DNA of 23,231 nucleotides from contig CAYQMI010000057.1 in the NCBI GenBank assembly GCA_964418575.1, positions 1 to 23,231 of the forward strand. The letters are read 5' to 3'. The DNA comes from Glaciecola sp964418575. Its GTDB lineage: Bacteria > Pseudomonadota > Gammaproteobacteria > Enterobacterales > Alteromonadaceae. Of the stretch, positions 15,759 through 23,231 are shown in pieces. The notes beneath the pieces were generated by a model, which searched no databases, was not told where the DNA came from, and saw only the letters and a list, made by a program, of their open reading frames with translations. Each line of letters starts with the position of its first letter. Position 1 is the first letter of the stretch. The translations under genes and the position numbers were made by a program.

Positions 15759-16919
15759 GTGAATATTTTATATGATGACAACATGCCTTATGCACAGCAA
15801 TACTTTGCGCATTTAGGCAATGCACAGGCGTTTAGCGCAGGCAATTTAAGCGACGAGGCTTTACTAAACTGTGAAGCCTTGTTGGTTCGCTCCACTACCA
15901 AAGTGGATGCACAACTACTAAAAAAAGCGCCAAAGCTGCGCTACCTTGCTACCGCAACAGCGGGTTTTAATCACTTTTCGTTACCTAATATAGAAGCTGC
16001 AAATATTCATTGGTATAACGCAGGTGGCTGCAATGCCAGAGCGGTTGCTGAGTATATTCTTGCTGCGCTTTATGTGTTGGCAGAACGTCAAGGCTTTGCG
16101 TTACAGGAAAAAACCGTTGCAGTGGTGGGGGCAGGAAATGTAGGCAGGGCGCTTCTTGCCATGCTCAATGCCCTTGACATGAAAACCATTGTTTACGACC
16201 CGCCACGTGCTCAGCGAGAGAGCGAGTTTATTTCAGCAAACTTTGAACAGGTGTTACAAGCCGATATCATCAGTTTGCATGTGCCTCTTATTAAAGGCAC
16301 TGAGTATCCTACCGAGCACATGTTCAATGAAAGCGTGCTTGCTCAACTCAATAAACATCAAATCTTGATTAACGCCTGTCGTGGTGAGGTGCTTGATAAC
16401 CAAGCCTTACTGCATAGGATGGAAAACCTTAAAGACCAGATGCCCACAGTTGCCCTAGACTGCTGGGAAAATGAACCAACAGTTGATACTAATTTGCTGC
16501 CTCACCTGGCGTTCGCTACCGCCCATATTGCGGGCCATTCAATTGAGGGGAAAGCGAAAGGCACGGATATGGTGTATCAGGATTTATGTCGCTTTTTGGG
16601 ACGTACACCCAAGCATCATTTAAGTGATTTTTTGCCAGCTTATGAATGGCAAATGCCAGATGTGCTGAAAGAAGGAGAAAATCATCAGGCGCTGAGCACG
16701 CAGACTATGGTCTCACAATGCATAAAGTCGATGTATGATATTGCAAATGATGATAGTTTTTTTCGCCGCTACATGGCAAAATCGGAGTCGTTTTCAGAAA
16801 TACGACGGCACTACCACGTAAGGCGTGAATGGCCCGCTGCACAAATAGCAATAAAACATAAAAAAGCCGCTGATATTTTGAGAAAATTAGGGTTTAGACT
16901 GGCTAACGACAGCGAGTAA
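15759..16919 (+). CDS. pdxB: Erythronate-4-phosphate dehydrogenase PdxB
   Basis: The second step of the DXP-dependent pyridoxal phosphate pathway, oxidising 4-phosphoerythronate with tightly bound NAD. It is a D-2-hydroxyacid dehydrogenase with MNILYDDNMP at the start, TATAGFNHF, the NAD motif VVGAGNVGRAL (122-132), and the catalytic residues Arg208 (NACRGE), Glu237 (CWENEP) and His256 (TAHIAGHSIEGKAKG). The C-terminal PdxB dimerisation domain follows from about 290. The 386 residues match the family. The start is GTG with a weak ribosome site. The gene order fabB ... pdxB ... asd resembles the E. coli region. Confidence 0.95.
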   Translation: MNILYDDNMPYAQQYFAHLGNAQAFSAGNLSDEALLNCEALLVRSTTKVDAQLLKKAPKLRYLATATAGFNHFSLPNIEAANIHWYNAGGCNARAVAEYILAALYVLAERQGFALQEKTVAVVGAGNVGRALLAMLNALDMKTIVYDPPRAQRESEFISANFEQVLQADIISLHVPLIKGTEYPTEHMFNESVLAQLNKHQILINACRGEVLDNQALLHRMENLKDQMPTVALDCWENEPTVDTNLLPHLAFATAHIAGHSIEGKAKGTDMVYQDLCRFLGRTPKHHLSDFLPAYEWQMPDVLKEGENHQALSTQTMVSQCIKSMYDIANDDSFFRRYMAKSESFSEIRRHYHVRREWPAAQIAIKHKKAADILRKLGFRLANDSE

Positions 16920-16953
16920 TCATTCACACAAACGCAATAAAGGACAATCAAAT

Positions 16954-17970
16954 ATGTCAAATGTTTACGACGTCGCAGTATTAGGCGCGACGGGCTTAGT
17001 TGGTCAAACGATTATGGATGTGCTTGCTGAACGTAAGTTCCCGGTAGGTAAGCTCTATCCGCTTGCAAGTGAACGTTCTGCTGGCGGAGAAATAGAATTC
17101 GCAGGCAAGAAAATTAAAGTGCTAGATGCCAACACATTCGATTGGAGTAAAGTACAGCTTGGTTTCTTCTCTGCCGGTGGTAGTGTGTCTGAAAAGTTTG
17201 CCCCTATTGCGGCAGAAGCAGGTTGTGTAGTAATCGACAATACCTCACATTATCGCTATGAACCCGATATTCCTCTGGTTGTGCCTGAAGTAAACAGCCA
17301 TGCGCTTGCTGACTACCGCAATCGCAATATCATTGCCAACCCAAATTGCTCCACCATACAAATGGTGGTGGCCCTCAAACCTATCTACGACGCGGTAGGC
17401 ATCGATCGTATCAATGTTGCGACCTACCAGTCAGTATCAGGCGCCGGTAAGTCAGCGATGGAAGCGCTTGCGCGTCAAACCGCTGAGTTGTTAAACGCCA
17501 AAGAAGTCACGGGTGATGAGTTTAGCCGCCAAATCGCATTTAACGCCATTCCTCAAATCGATGTGTTTATGGATAACGACTACACCAAAGAAGAAATGAA
17601 GATGGTGTGGGAAACACGCAAGATTTTAGGCGACGAATCTATTTTGGTGAATCCTACTGCTGTGCGAGTGCCAGTATTTTATGGTCATGGCGAAGCGATT
17701 CATATAGAAACCACCCAGCAAACCGACGCAGAGCACGTAAAACAGCTTTTGGCTAATGCACCAGGCATTACCTTATATGAGCAACGCGAGTCATTCCCAA
17801 CTCAAGTCACAAATGCGAGCGGTAATGATGCAGTGCATGTTGGGCGTGTAAGAAATGATGTTTCCCACCCTCACGGCATCAATATGTGGGTAGTGTCTGA
17901 CAATATTCGTAAAGGTGCAGCAAGTAACAGCGTACAAATTGCTGAAGTACTCATAAACGAATATATGTAA
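16954..17970 (+). CDS. asd: Aspartate-semialdehyde dehydrogenase
   Basis: Reduces beta-aspartyl phosphate to aspartate semialdehyde for lysine/diaminopimelate, threonine and methionine synthesis. The NADP motif VLGATGLVGQ (9-18) is present, and the active-site Cys132 lies in NPNCSTIQ, so this is a genuine Asd and not an Usg-like paralogue lacking catalysis. QSVSGAGKSAME and the substrate-binding region HGEAIHIETT with its conserved histidine are also present. At 338 residues it belongs to the shorter Asd branch. AAAGGA precedes the ATG. Being upstream of fimV is common in gammaproteobacteria. Confidence 0.95.
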   Translation: MSNVYDVAVLGATGLVGQTIMDVLAERKFPVGKLYPLASERSAGGEIEFAGKKIKVLDANTFDWSKVQLGFFSAGGSVSEKFAPIAAEAGCVVIDNTSHYRYEPDIPLVVPEVNSHALADYRNRNIIANPNCSTIQMVVALKPIYDAVGIDRINVATYQSVSGAGKSAMEALARQTAELLNAKEVTGDEFSRQIAFNAIPQIDVFMDNDYTKEEMKMVWETRKILGDESILVNPTAVRVPVFYGHGEAIHIETTQQTDAEHVKQLLANAPGITLYEQRESFPTQVTNASGNDAVHVGRVRNDVSHPHGINMWVVSDNIRKGAASNSVQIAEVLINEYM

Positions 17971-17986
17971 ATAATTACATAAGTTT

Positions 17987-18020
17987 GCCGATAAGCCTTA
18001 TGGGATTGTCGGCTCATTTT
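17987..18020 (+). terminator. Terminator after asd
   Basis: GCCGATAA (17987-17994) pairs with TTGTCGGC (18006-18013) with one G-U type mismatch and an 11-base loop. TCATTTT follows. It lies 17 bases after the asd stop and separates it from fimV. Confidence 0.55.
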
Positions 18021-18091
18021 ATGTCAGTGCATATGCAAGTGAATTATGAGTTGTGTGTTTTAAGTAGCTACAGCGGGAGTAAAACAGGGTT

Positions 18092-21000
18092 TTGAAATCG
18101 ACCATTAAAAAGTGGATAACACTGCTATTGACGATGTCAATATTGATGCCTGCGTTACTATCGACTCAGCTGTCTGCACAAGTGCAATTACAAGGCCCAC
18201 GAAATTCTGCTGATGCATTTTCTGGTGTGGTGTACGGTCCAATTGATCAAAACGATACACTTTGGCGAATAGCGACGCGATACAAACAAAACACTGAGTT
18301 CTCGGTATATCAAACCATGCTGGCTATTTACCAGCTTAATCCCCAAGCTTTTGAAAATGGTAATTTCAACACCATGGTCAGTGGCGCAACCCTGCAGTTG
18401 CCAAGCGATCAATTTATTGCCCGTATGGACATTCAGCGCGCTCGAGCTAAAGCTGAGGCAGACGATAGAGCATTTGGTCGCCCAAATTCGGTACAACCTG
18501 AAGCTGTGCTTAATGAAGCTGCGGCTGCTAATGTGCAAGAAGAAGTGCCATTGGTTAATCAAGACGACCTAGCCACTACAAAAGCTGAATTACAGCAGCA
18601 GTTAAATTCTTTAAACCGCTCACAGTTGAGCAAGGTTGATGAGGTAAAAGACCAAGTCGCCAGCTCAATTGCTAACGTACAAGCTTTGCTTGATGAAAAT
18701 CGTCGCCTCTACGAACGTTTAGACCAAGTAAACAGTGATATATCTGATTTACGTAACAAGGTTGAGGGTGAAGTACAAGACCAAATCGACCAGCAGCTTG
18801 AACTGCAAAAAGAAATTATCGATTTAGTTAAGCAAGCGGAACAGCGTGAGTTAGCGCGAGACTCTGAATCATTTCTAAATTCTCTATCAAGCCCTATAGC
18901 GGCAATTACGCTGTCTTCTATTTTCACCATTGGCATGCTTGGTATATTCGGTTTTTGGTTGTTACGAAAGCCTAAGCAAGCGAGTGAGGCAACACCTAAA
19001 CAGACTGCATCAGAAAACGATATTGTTGATGATGAACTGGTTATTGGCGAGATGGATGATGACGACGCCGATGACTTAATGGCTGCGCTCGACCAAGAGA
19101 TGGGCGGTGATGATATTCTCTCCTCAGACCTTGAAGACGGCCTAGACGAGCTAGGTATTGGTGATGATTTTGCCGATGCAGATGACATGTTAGTGCCCGA
19201 TGAAGAAGACAAAACAGCAGAGCAAAAACCCCGAGCGCAAACCGTTGATGAAGACGTTAGTTTTGATACAGATGCAATTAGCTTAGATGACGACGAGTTT
19301 GACAATCAAGAGATTGATCTTAAGCCAAAAGCTGAAGAAAGTGCGGGAAGTGACGAATCGAGTAAAGCACAAACAGAAGTAGTAGAAGACCTTACCAGCG
19401 ATCTCGATTTAGACAATTTTGATGTAGAAGATGATGACGAAGATGACGCCGAAGTAGCGGCAAATCTCGCGGAGCAAGCCGGCACTGCGGGAGAGCAAAC
19501 AGAGCCTACAACGGATGAGCAAGACGAAACTGCAAAAGGCGATGATAACGATGCAGTCGCGTCTGCTGAAAATGCACAAGAAAGTGATGAAGAATCAAGC
19601 GCAACTCAGCAATCCAATAAATTAGCTGCGGTGAATGATGGCCCACCAGAAGGGGTGCCTATTGATGAAAGTGCCAATATTGATGAAGAGGCTATTGAAC
19701 AAATTGAGAACACCATCAATGAGACCACTAAAGAGTTTGATGAGCTCTCAGAAGAGCTTTTAAATGATTTAGAAAACGCTAGTGAAGAAGACGAAGACGC
19801 TGCCGTTGAAGCATCGAGCCAGCCCTCGCCCGAGGAAGATGACAGTTTAAAAGCGGATGCAGCTGAGCCCAAGCTTGAAGCGGATAACATCGCCCAACCT
19901 GAAGGTTTGGATGAAGATATTAATAAAACCGAGTCCCTTGATTCTGCTGATGAGCTGGCAGAAGTTGAAGACTCGGTGTCCGATGCTGATGCTGACGATT
20001 CTGATATTGACCTATCTGATTCAGAAGGCTCTGATATCGAAAATATGGCAGATGAGATCCTCAGTGAGCTTGAAGATGAGGAATCTAGCAATGAGCTCGA
20101 TAGTCTGCTTGATGAGTTCTCAGAGAATCCTAACGAGGTGCTAGATGAAGAGGCATCTGCACTCGAATCAAATGACGAGCAGGTTGATCTTACTGATGAG
20201 GCAAGTGATGAGCAGAGTGATTCGGTAGAGGAAATAGCTAGCGATGCAGATGCTGAAGCTGAGGAAGTGCTCGAAGATGGTATTTCCCTTGAGGATGACG
20301 AAGATGAACTGCCTGACGCAGGCAATGAGCTAGCGGACGAGCTACTTTCTGAGCTCGATGCAGATGATGTTGATGATGATGACCTAGATGCTTTACTCGA
20401 TGAGTTTTCGCAACAAACAGCTGATGACGATACTGATGTTCAGAGCAGTGTGCTTGATGATGCCAATCAGCTTGATGAGCAAAACAAGGAAGGCGGGCAA
20501 GCAAATAACAATCTAGATGATAATGACGCTTTACTCGACGACATTCCTTCTTTGAGCCAGATGGGAGAGCAAGAGTCAGGCCTTAGTGAGTCAGAAAGTA
20601 AACAAAATGAAGCGCTTGATGTTGATGCTTCTGAACCAGCGCAAGCTGATACCCCCCAAGCAGAGACTGCAGAAGATAACGATAGTGACGAAGCAAAAAG
20701 CGATAAAGATAGCGAGCCTCAAAAGCAAGCAGACGAGCAGAGTGATGAAGATGATGTATTAGCTGACTTACCTGGTTTAGACGATTGGTTAGGTGATGAT
20801 GAGCTTGAGAGCGATTTGCAAAACATTGACGATGATCCTGATATCGATAATGAATTAAACATCTTAGCAGACTTAGAAGGCGCTGATTTTGAAGATTTAC
20901 TCTCTGAGATAGACGCTGACAATGCAGATGTCGAGCAACAATTAGATACAGATATAGATTCAGTTGACAGTGATGAGCTTAATGACGCAAATAGCGACGA

Positions 21001-21373
21001 TTTAACAGAAGCTGGGCTCGATATTGATGCATTAGTGCAAGATGATGACGATCACGATTTTGTAAATGTAGACGATTTACTTGCCCAGAGTGAGAGCTTA
21101 ACGCCATTAGACGATGAAGACGTAGACTTAAACCTCGACAAGTCGCTTGAACGAATGCATAAAGAAAATCCTGCACAAACTGATGACGAGGGCGCTATTG
21201 CGCCGGAGGAAGATGCGTATACAAATCAAGCCAGCAATTTAGATTTGGCTCAGGTGTACATTGATATGGATGATTTTGAGGCAGCCAAAGAAGTGCTTGA
21301 TGAAATTGTAGCGCAGGGCTCTGAAGAGCAGGTGAACGAGGCCAAAGAACTGCTGCAGCAAATTCAAAGCTAA
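18092..21373 (+). CDS. fimV: FimV/HubP polar landmark protein
   Basis: A large inner-membrane hub that organises the cell pole (type IV pili, chemotaxis and flagellar partition proteins in known relatives). Of the 1093 residues, 1-30 form a signal peptide (ALLSTQLSA), about 45-105 form the periplasmic LysM-like domain (YGPIDQNDTLWRIATRY, then YQLNPQAF and MVSGATLQLPS), 160-253 form a coiled coil, about 266-291 a transmembrane helix, about 310-1035 an extremely acidic Asp/Glu/Ser-rich cytoplasmic region, and about 1045-1093 the conserved C-terminal FimV motif (NLDLAQVYIDMDDFEAAKEV). The start is TTG at 18092, preceded by GGGAG and AGGG. The next ATG would lose the basic n-region of the signal. 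The acidic part contains repeated ELLSEL...LLDEFS modules. Confidence 0.94.
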   Translation: MKSTIKKWITLLLTMSILMPALLSTQLSAQVQLQGPRNSADAFSGVVYGPIDQNDTLWRIATRYKQNTEFSVYQTMLAIYQLNPQAFENGNFNTMVSGATLQLPSDQFIARMDIQRARAKAEADDRAFGRPNSVQPEAVLNEAAAANVQEEVPLVNQDDLATTKAELQQQLNSLNRSQLSKVDEVKDQVASSIANVQALLDENRRLYERLDQVNSDISDLRNKVEGEVQDQIDQQLELQKEIIDLVKQAEQRELARDSESFLNSLSSPIAAITLSSIFTIGMLGIFGFWLLRKPKQASEATPKQTASENDIVDDELVIGEMDDDDADDLMAALDQEMGGDDILSSDLEDGLDELGIGDDFADADDMLVPDEEDKTAEQKPRAQTVDEDVSFDTDAISLDDDEFDNQEIDLKPKAEESAGSDESSKAQTEVVEDLTSDLDLDNFDVEDDDEDDAEVAANLAEQAGTAGEQTEPTTDEQDETAKGDDNDAVASAENAQESDEESSATQQSNKLAAVNDGPPEGVPIDESANIDEEAIEQIENTINETTKEFDELSEELLNDLENASEEDEDAAVEASSQPSPEEDDSLKADAAEPKLEADNIAQPEGLDEDINKTESLDSADELAEVEDSVSDADADDSDIDLSDSEGSDIENMADEILSELEDEESSNELDSLLDEFSENPNEVLDEEASALESNDEQVDLTDEASDEQSDSVEEIASDADAEAEEVLEDGISLEDDEDELPDAGNELADELLSELDADDVDDDDLDALLDEFSQQTADDDTDVQSSVLDDANQLDEQNKEGGQANNNLDDNDALLDDIPSLSQMGEQESGLSESESKQNEALDVDASEPAQADTPQAETAEDNDSDEAKSDKDSEPQKQADEQSDEDDVLADLPGLDDWLGDDELESDLQNIDDDPDIDNELNILADLEGADFEDLLSEIDADNADVEQQLDTDIDSVDSDELNDANSDDLTEAGLDIDALVQDDDDHDFVNVDDLLAQSESLTPLDDEDVDLNLDKSLERMHKENPAQTDDEGAIAPEEDAYTNQASNLDLAQVYIDMDDFEAAKEVLDEIVAQGSEEQVNEAKELLQQIQS
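20044..20412 (+). repeat. Repeated LLDEFS modules within fimV
   Basis: Two segments of the acidic region share one pattern: ADEILSELEDEES...LDSLLDEFS (about 20044-20118) and ADELLSELDADD...LDALLDEFS (about 20332-20412). Looser relatives occur elsewhere, such as DDLMAALDQEM near 19069 and FDELSEELLNDLENA near 19735. The shared pattern suggests short helices that could be repeated partner-binding sites. Confidence 0.5.
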
Positions 21374-21394
21374 TTTCAAACAGAGGAAGTATTA

Positions 21395-21673
21395 ATGGCA
21401 ACGGCGGCTGCACTGCACATTCTGGTAAAGTCTGAAAAACAAGCTAAAGAGCTGTTAATTCAGCTACAGAAAGGCAAAGACTTTGCCACCCTTGCTAAGC
21501 GTTATTCCGAATGTCCATCTGGTAAAAAAGGCGGAGATTTGGGTGAGTTAAAAAGAGGCCAGATGGTTAAAGCATTTGATGATGTCGTCTTTAAAAAGCC
21601 AATACTCACCGTTCACGGCCCAGTAAAAACCCGCTTTGGTTATCACTTAATCAAAACTCTTTACCGAAACTAG
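21395..21673 (+). CDS. ppiC: Peptidyl-prolyl cis-trans isomerase PpiC (parvulin)
   Basis: A 92-residue single-domain cytoplasmic parvulin that isomerises prolyl bonds. It is very close to E. coli PpiC (93 residues): AAALHILVKSEKQAKELL (5-22), DFATLAKRYSECPSGKKGGD (residues 29-48, joined to LGEL), GQMVKAFDDVVF, then TRFGYHLIKTLYRN at the end. The ribosome site AGAGGAAG lies 8-15 bases before the ATG. The gene follows fimV by 21 bases, which suggests co-transcription, although no functional tie to FimV is established. Confidence 0.95.
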   Translation: MATAAALHILVKSEKQAKELLIQLQKGKDFATLAKRYSECPSGKKGGDLGELKRGQMVKAFDDVVFKKPILTVHGPVKTRFGYHLIKTLYRN

Positions 21674-21696
21674 CTCTACCACTCCAACAAAGACTC

Positions 21697-21856
21697 AATA
21701 CTGTTCGCTTAAGAAAAATGTCATTCCAACGAAGGTTGGAATCTCCCAACGCTACTAGAATTGTATAAATAAACAGCTGAATTTGACATTAATTGTCGTT
21801 TTGGGAGATTTCGGCCTTCGCCAAAATGACGAAGGGTTGCTTAAACGAACAGTATT
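21697..21856. repeat. Long palindromic REP/MITE-like element
   Basis: A 160-bp element with inverted outer arms AATACTGTTCGCTTAAG (21697-21713) and CTTAAACGAACAGTATT (21840-21856), identical at 16 of 17 positions in inverted orientation. A second, inner inverted pair (21720-21749 against 21801-21830) matches at 23 of 30 positions, and each half is itself palindromic around GAAGG or CCTTCG (the GTCATTCC...GGAAT type). No ORF is present, so it is non-autonomous. It lies directly after ppiC and may also work as a transcription terminator. Confidence 0.7.
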
Positions 21857-21925
21857 ACGCCTCCGCGGCAATGACAGTAACTCGCTTAGGCGAACAGCAT
21901 TGCGCGAAGGCGGTAATTTCCCCAA
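21840..21925 (+). repeat. Two tandem degenerate copies of the element end
   Basis: CTTAAACGAACAGTATT (21840-21856) recurs as CTTAGGCGAACAGCATT (21885-21901) 45 bases downstream, in the same orientation. A related GC-rich stretch follows each one (ACGCCTCCGCGGCAAT and GCGCGAAGGCGGTAAT). This indicates an additional, decayed copy or a partial duplication of the repeat end. Confidence 0.55.
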
Positions 21926-22409
21926 GCAAGTGATGAGTTATAATTAGGAGCGCTTGTAATTTAGGGAAACTCTAAGATACTTCTCCAATAGCAAGAGATA
22001 TCATAAAAATCACTATACTTAATTATTTTTTATCTTTTAGGCGAATTTAGGTGTTTTGTCGTAATTTTGATTTATTTCGATTCTTTTCACAGATTTTTTA
22101 AAAAATCAATTCGTTTATTTTAGATTCAAATAATTACATTTCATTGCAATTAGATACATTTATATTTTTTAAGTTTTACCGAGGATTCCGTTATTTCAAG
22201 AATTTTAAAGCTTTTTCAGGTAAAGTTTTACTTCCCCTGTGCATTGCTGGCATGAGAATACAGTTTCTATCAAGTAATTTCCCACGCTTTACCTATCAAA
22301 TAACTCAAATCATAAACCCAACTTTTAGAATTACGTAAACCTACGAATAGGTATGGAGGGCTAATTCGGTTATCATTACCCAATACAAAAGTATAATTTT
22401 TTTAAATAT
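21926..22409. other. AT-rich non-coding region
   Basis: About 480 bases with no convincing gene. From roughly 22000 to 22200 it is strikingly AT-rich, with T-runs and the palindrome ATTTTTTAAAAAAT near 22092-22105. A 64-codon ORF (22144-22338) is dominated by Phe and Tyr from T-rich codons and is not believed. The region may hold the promoter of the following lipoprotein gene, but no clear -35/-10 pair was found. Confidence 0.55.
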
Positions 22410-22790
22410 ATGAAGTATTTTTTAAACAAAATATGGCTAGTCTTGTTCTCTTGCTCTGCTTTAATCGCTTGCAGTGAGGCAGGTGAGTCACAGATATTAA
22501 AAGTTGGCTATACCCAAGAAGCACCTTATTCGCGTATTTCAGCTCAAGGTGCTGCTGCGGGAGTGTTTCCAGATATGGCCAAAAAAGTCGCTGATGACCT
22601 TGGTTATGAAAGAATTGAATGGGTACTGTTATCGTTTGACAATTTAATTCCCGCATTAAAAGACAATAGAATTGACTTAATTGCCGCTGGTATGTCAATA
22701 AGTAAAAGCCGCTCTGAAATGCTCTGCTTTGCTCGTCCCTTGGTTAGTTCGGCTTCAGCGTTTCTTTTCAATCAATCTAATGCAAGATAG
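22410..22790 (+). pseudogene. Truncated family 3 solute-binding protein (lipoprotein)
   Basis: The first half of a periplasmic amino-acid-type binding protein. A lipoprotein signal with lipobox LIAC (Cys21) is followed by ILKVGYTQEAPYSRI (about 30-44), AGVFPDMAKKVADDLGY, WVLLSFDNLIPALKDNRIDL and IAAGMSISKSRSEMLCFARP (about 92-111). This is the first lobe of the SBP_bac_3 fold. It then stops after 126 residues, where roughly 230-260 would be expected, and its last codons overlap a CheR-like reading frame from 22756. A deletion that fused it to cheR is the simplest reading. It could originally have been a stand-alone binding protein or the sensor part of a larger signalling protein. Confidence 0.75.
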
Positions 22791-23013
22791 CTATCCGAAA
22801 TCAGATAGCTTTGATGTGATTTTCTGCCGAAACGTATTAATTTACTTTTCATTTGAAGACCGTTGCCATGTTTTAGCAAAACTTGCAGGCTGCCTTAAAG
22901 AAGGTGGTCTGCTTATATTAGGACACTCTGAATCCATGAGTGACTATCGCAAAGGCTTAGAAGCAACAGGATCATCTTCCTATCATAAGTTTGCTAAAAG
23001 TTGCGCATCATGA
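22756..23013 (+). pseudogene. cheR: CheR C-terminal fragment (chemotaxis methyltransferase)
   Basis: An 85-codon open segment encoding only the final third of a CheR-type methyltransferase, the enzyme that methylates chemoreceptors using SAM. The diagnostic stretch FDVIFCRNVLIYFSFEDR and the ending GGLLILGHSESMS are clear. About 190 N-terminal residues, including the SAM-binding glycine motif, are absent, and no credible start precedes it. Its TGA overlaps the ATG of the cheB remnant (ATGA), the layout of an intact cheR-cheB pair. The upstream junction with the solute-binding gene lies at about 22745-22760. Confidence 0.8.
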
Positions 23014-23231
23014 GTCAGAAAATAAAGGCACTGATTGTGGATGACTCTGCGGTCATGCGTCAGGTGCTGACTTGCACATTACCGAGTTACCGAGATGAAG
23101 CGCAGCACAGTCGCTAGGGCGAAACGGTATTGATATTATATTAACCGGTATGGGAGACGATGGCGCTCGGGGATCATTGGAGATGCGTGAAGCTGGCGCT
23201 CACACTATTGGTCAGAATGAAGCAAGTTGCG
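23010..23231 (+). pseudogene. cheB: cheB with internal deletion and frame change (runs off the end)
   Basis: It begins with a CheB/CheY receiver start, MSQKIKALIVDDSAVMRQVL, with the acidic pair DD at residues 11-12, then hits TAG at 23115-23117 after 35 codons. From about 23120, in another frame, the sequence encodes GIDIILTGMGDDGARGSLEM and REAGAHTIGQNEASC, the conserved end of the CheB methylesterase domain with its catalytic-site GMGDDGA motif. Roughly 250 codons between these points are missing, including the phosphorylated Asp and the active-site Ser and His. The window ends inside this segment. Confidence 0.8.

Noticed and set aside
19606..20325. 239-residue serine-rich ORF on the minus strand (and others at 18709-19305, 20719-20922)
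   Set aside because: These are mirror readings of the Asp/Glu codons of fimV; GAT/GAA-rich coding strands give Ser-rich antisense frames. They have no ribosome site, domain or signal.
21697..21925. CRISPR array or attachment site at the palindromic repeats
   Set aside because: Spacing and orientation are those of nested inverted repeats, with no regular spacers, cas genes, integrase or tRNA nearby.
22144..22338. 64-codon plus-strand ORF
   Set aside because: It is Phe/Tyr-rich from T-rich DNA, with no ribosome site and no domain, inside an AT-rich non-coding stretch.

Overview
The window looks like chromosomal DNA of a marine gammaproteobacterium, most likely near the Alteromonadales. The reasons are an enterobacterial-type FadR, the cluster of fabB, mnmC, yfcL and epmC that is also found in E. 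coli, a pdxB-asd-fimV run, FlgO-domain lipoproteins, moderate-to-low GC, and a REP/MITE-like palindromic repeat. No rRNA, tRNA, CRISPR array or complete insertion sequence was seen. A run of exactly 100 N (9042-9141) is an assembly gap, so the sequence is a scaffold.

Region by region: (a) 1-2013, minus strand: a small two-gene ABC export module (polytopic membrane protein plus ATPase, overlapping stop and start), an upstream 53-codon small ORF, and a 23-bp tandem repeat. (b) 2018-5012: fadR, with a strong FadR-type operator lying over its own -10 region, followed by fadH (2,4-dienoyl-CoA reductase). This is a fatty-acid degradation locus closed by a bidirectional hairpin. (c) 4994-6647, minus strand: a hotdog thioesterase and a membrane-anchored retropepsin-like protease with one base between stop and start. 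(d) 6827-11405, plus strand: epmC (EF-P hydroxylase), a COG3199-type ATP-NAD kinase-like gene overlapping it by four bases, yfcL (broken by the gap), then three consecutive FlgO-domain lipoproteins. (e) 11412-13475, minus strand: mnmC, divergent from fabB. (f) 13646-21673, plus strand: fabB, a class II aldolase family gene, pdxB, asd, fimV (HubP/FimV-type polar hub) and ppiC. (g) 21674-22409: non-coding, with a palindromic repeat element and then very AT-rich DNA. (h) 22410-23231: three chemotaxis- or sensing-related gene pieces in a row, namely a truncated family 3 solute-binding protein, the C-terminal third of CheR, and a cheB with a large internal deletion and frame change.

Shared themes are fatty-acid metabolism (fadR, fadH, fabB, thioesterase), translation and tRNA modification (epmC, mnmC), the start of the PLP and lysine/threonine pathways (pdxB, asd), and envelope or polar organisation (fimV, FlgO-like lipoproteins). 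Most of this is conserved core genome. The least ordinary parts are the FlgO-like triplet placed between yfcL and mnmC, the FadR operator arrangement, the repeat element, and the run of decayed sensing/chemotaxis genes at the right end. I did not identify a clearly new multi-gene system.
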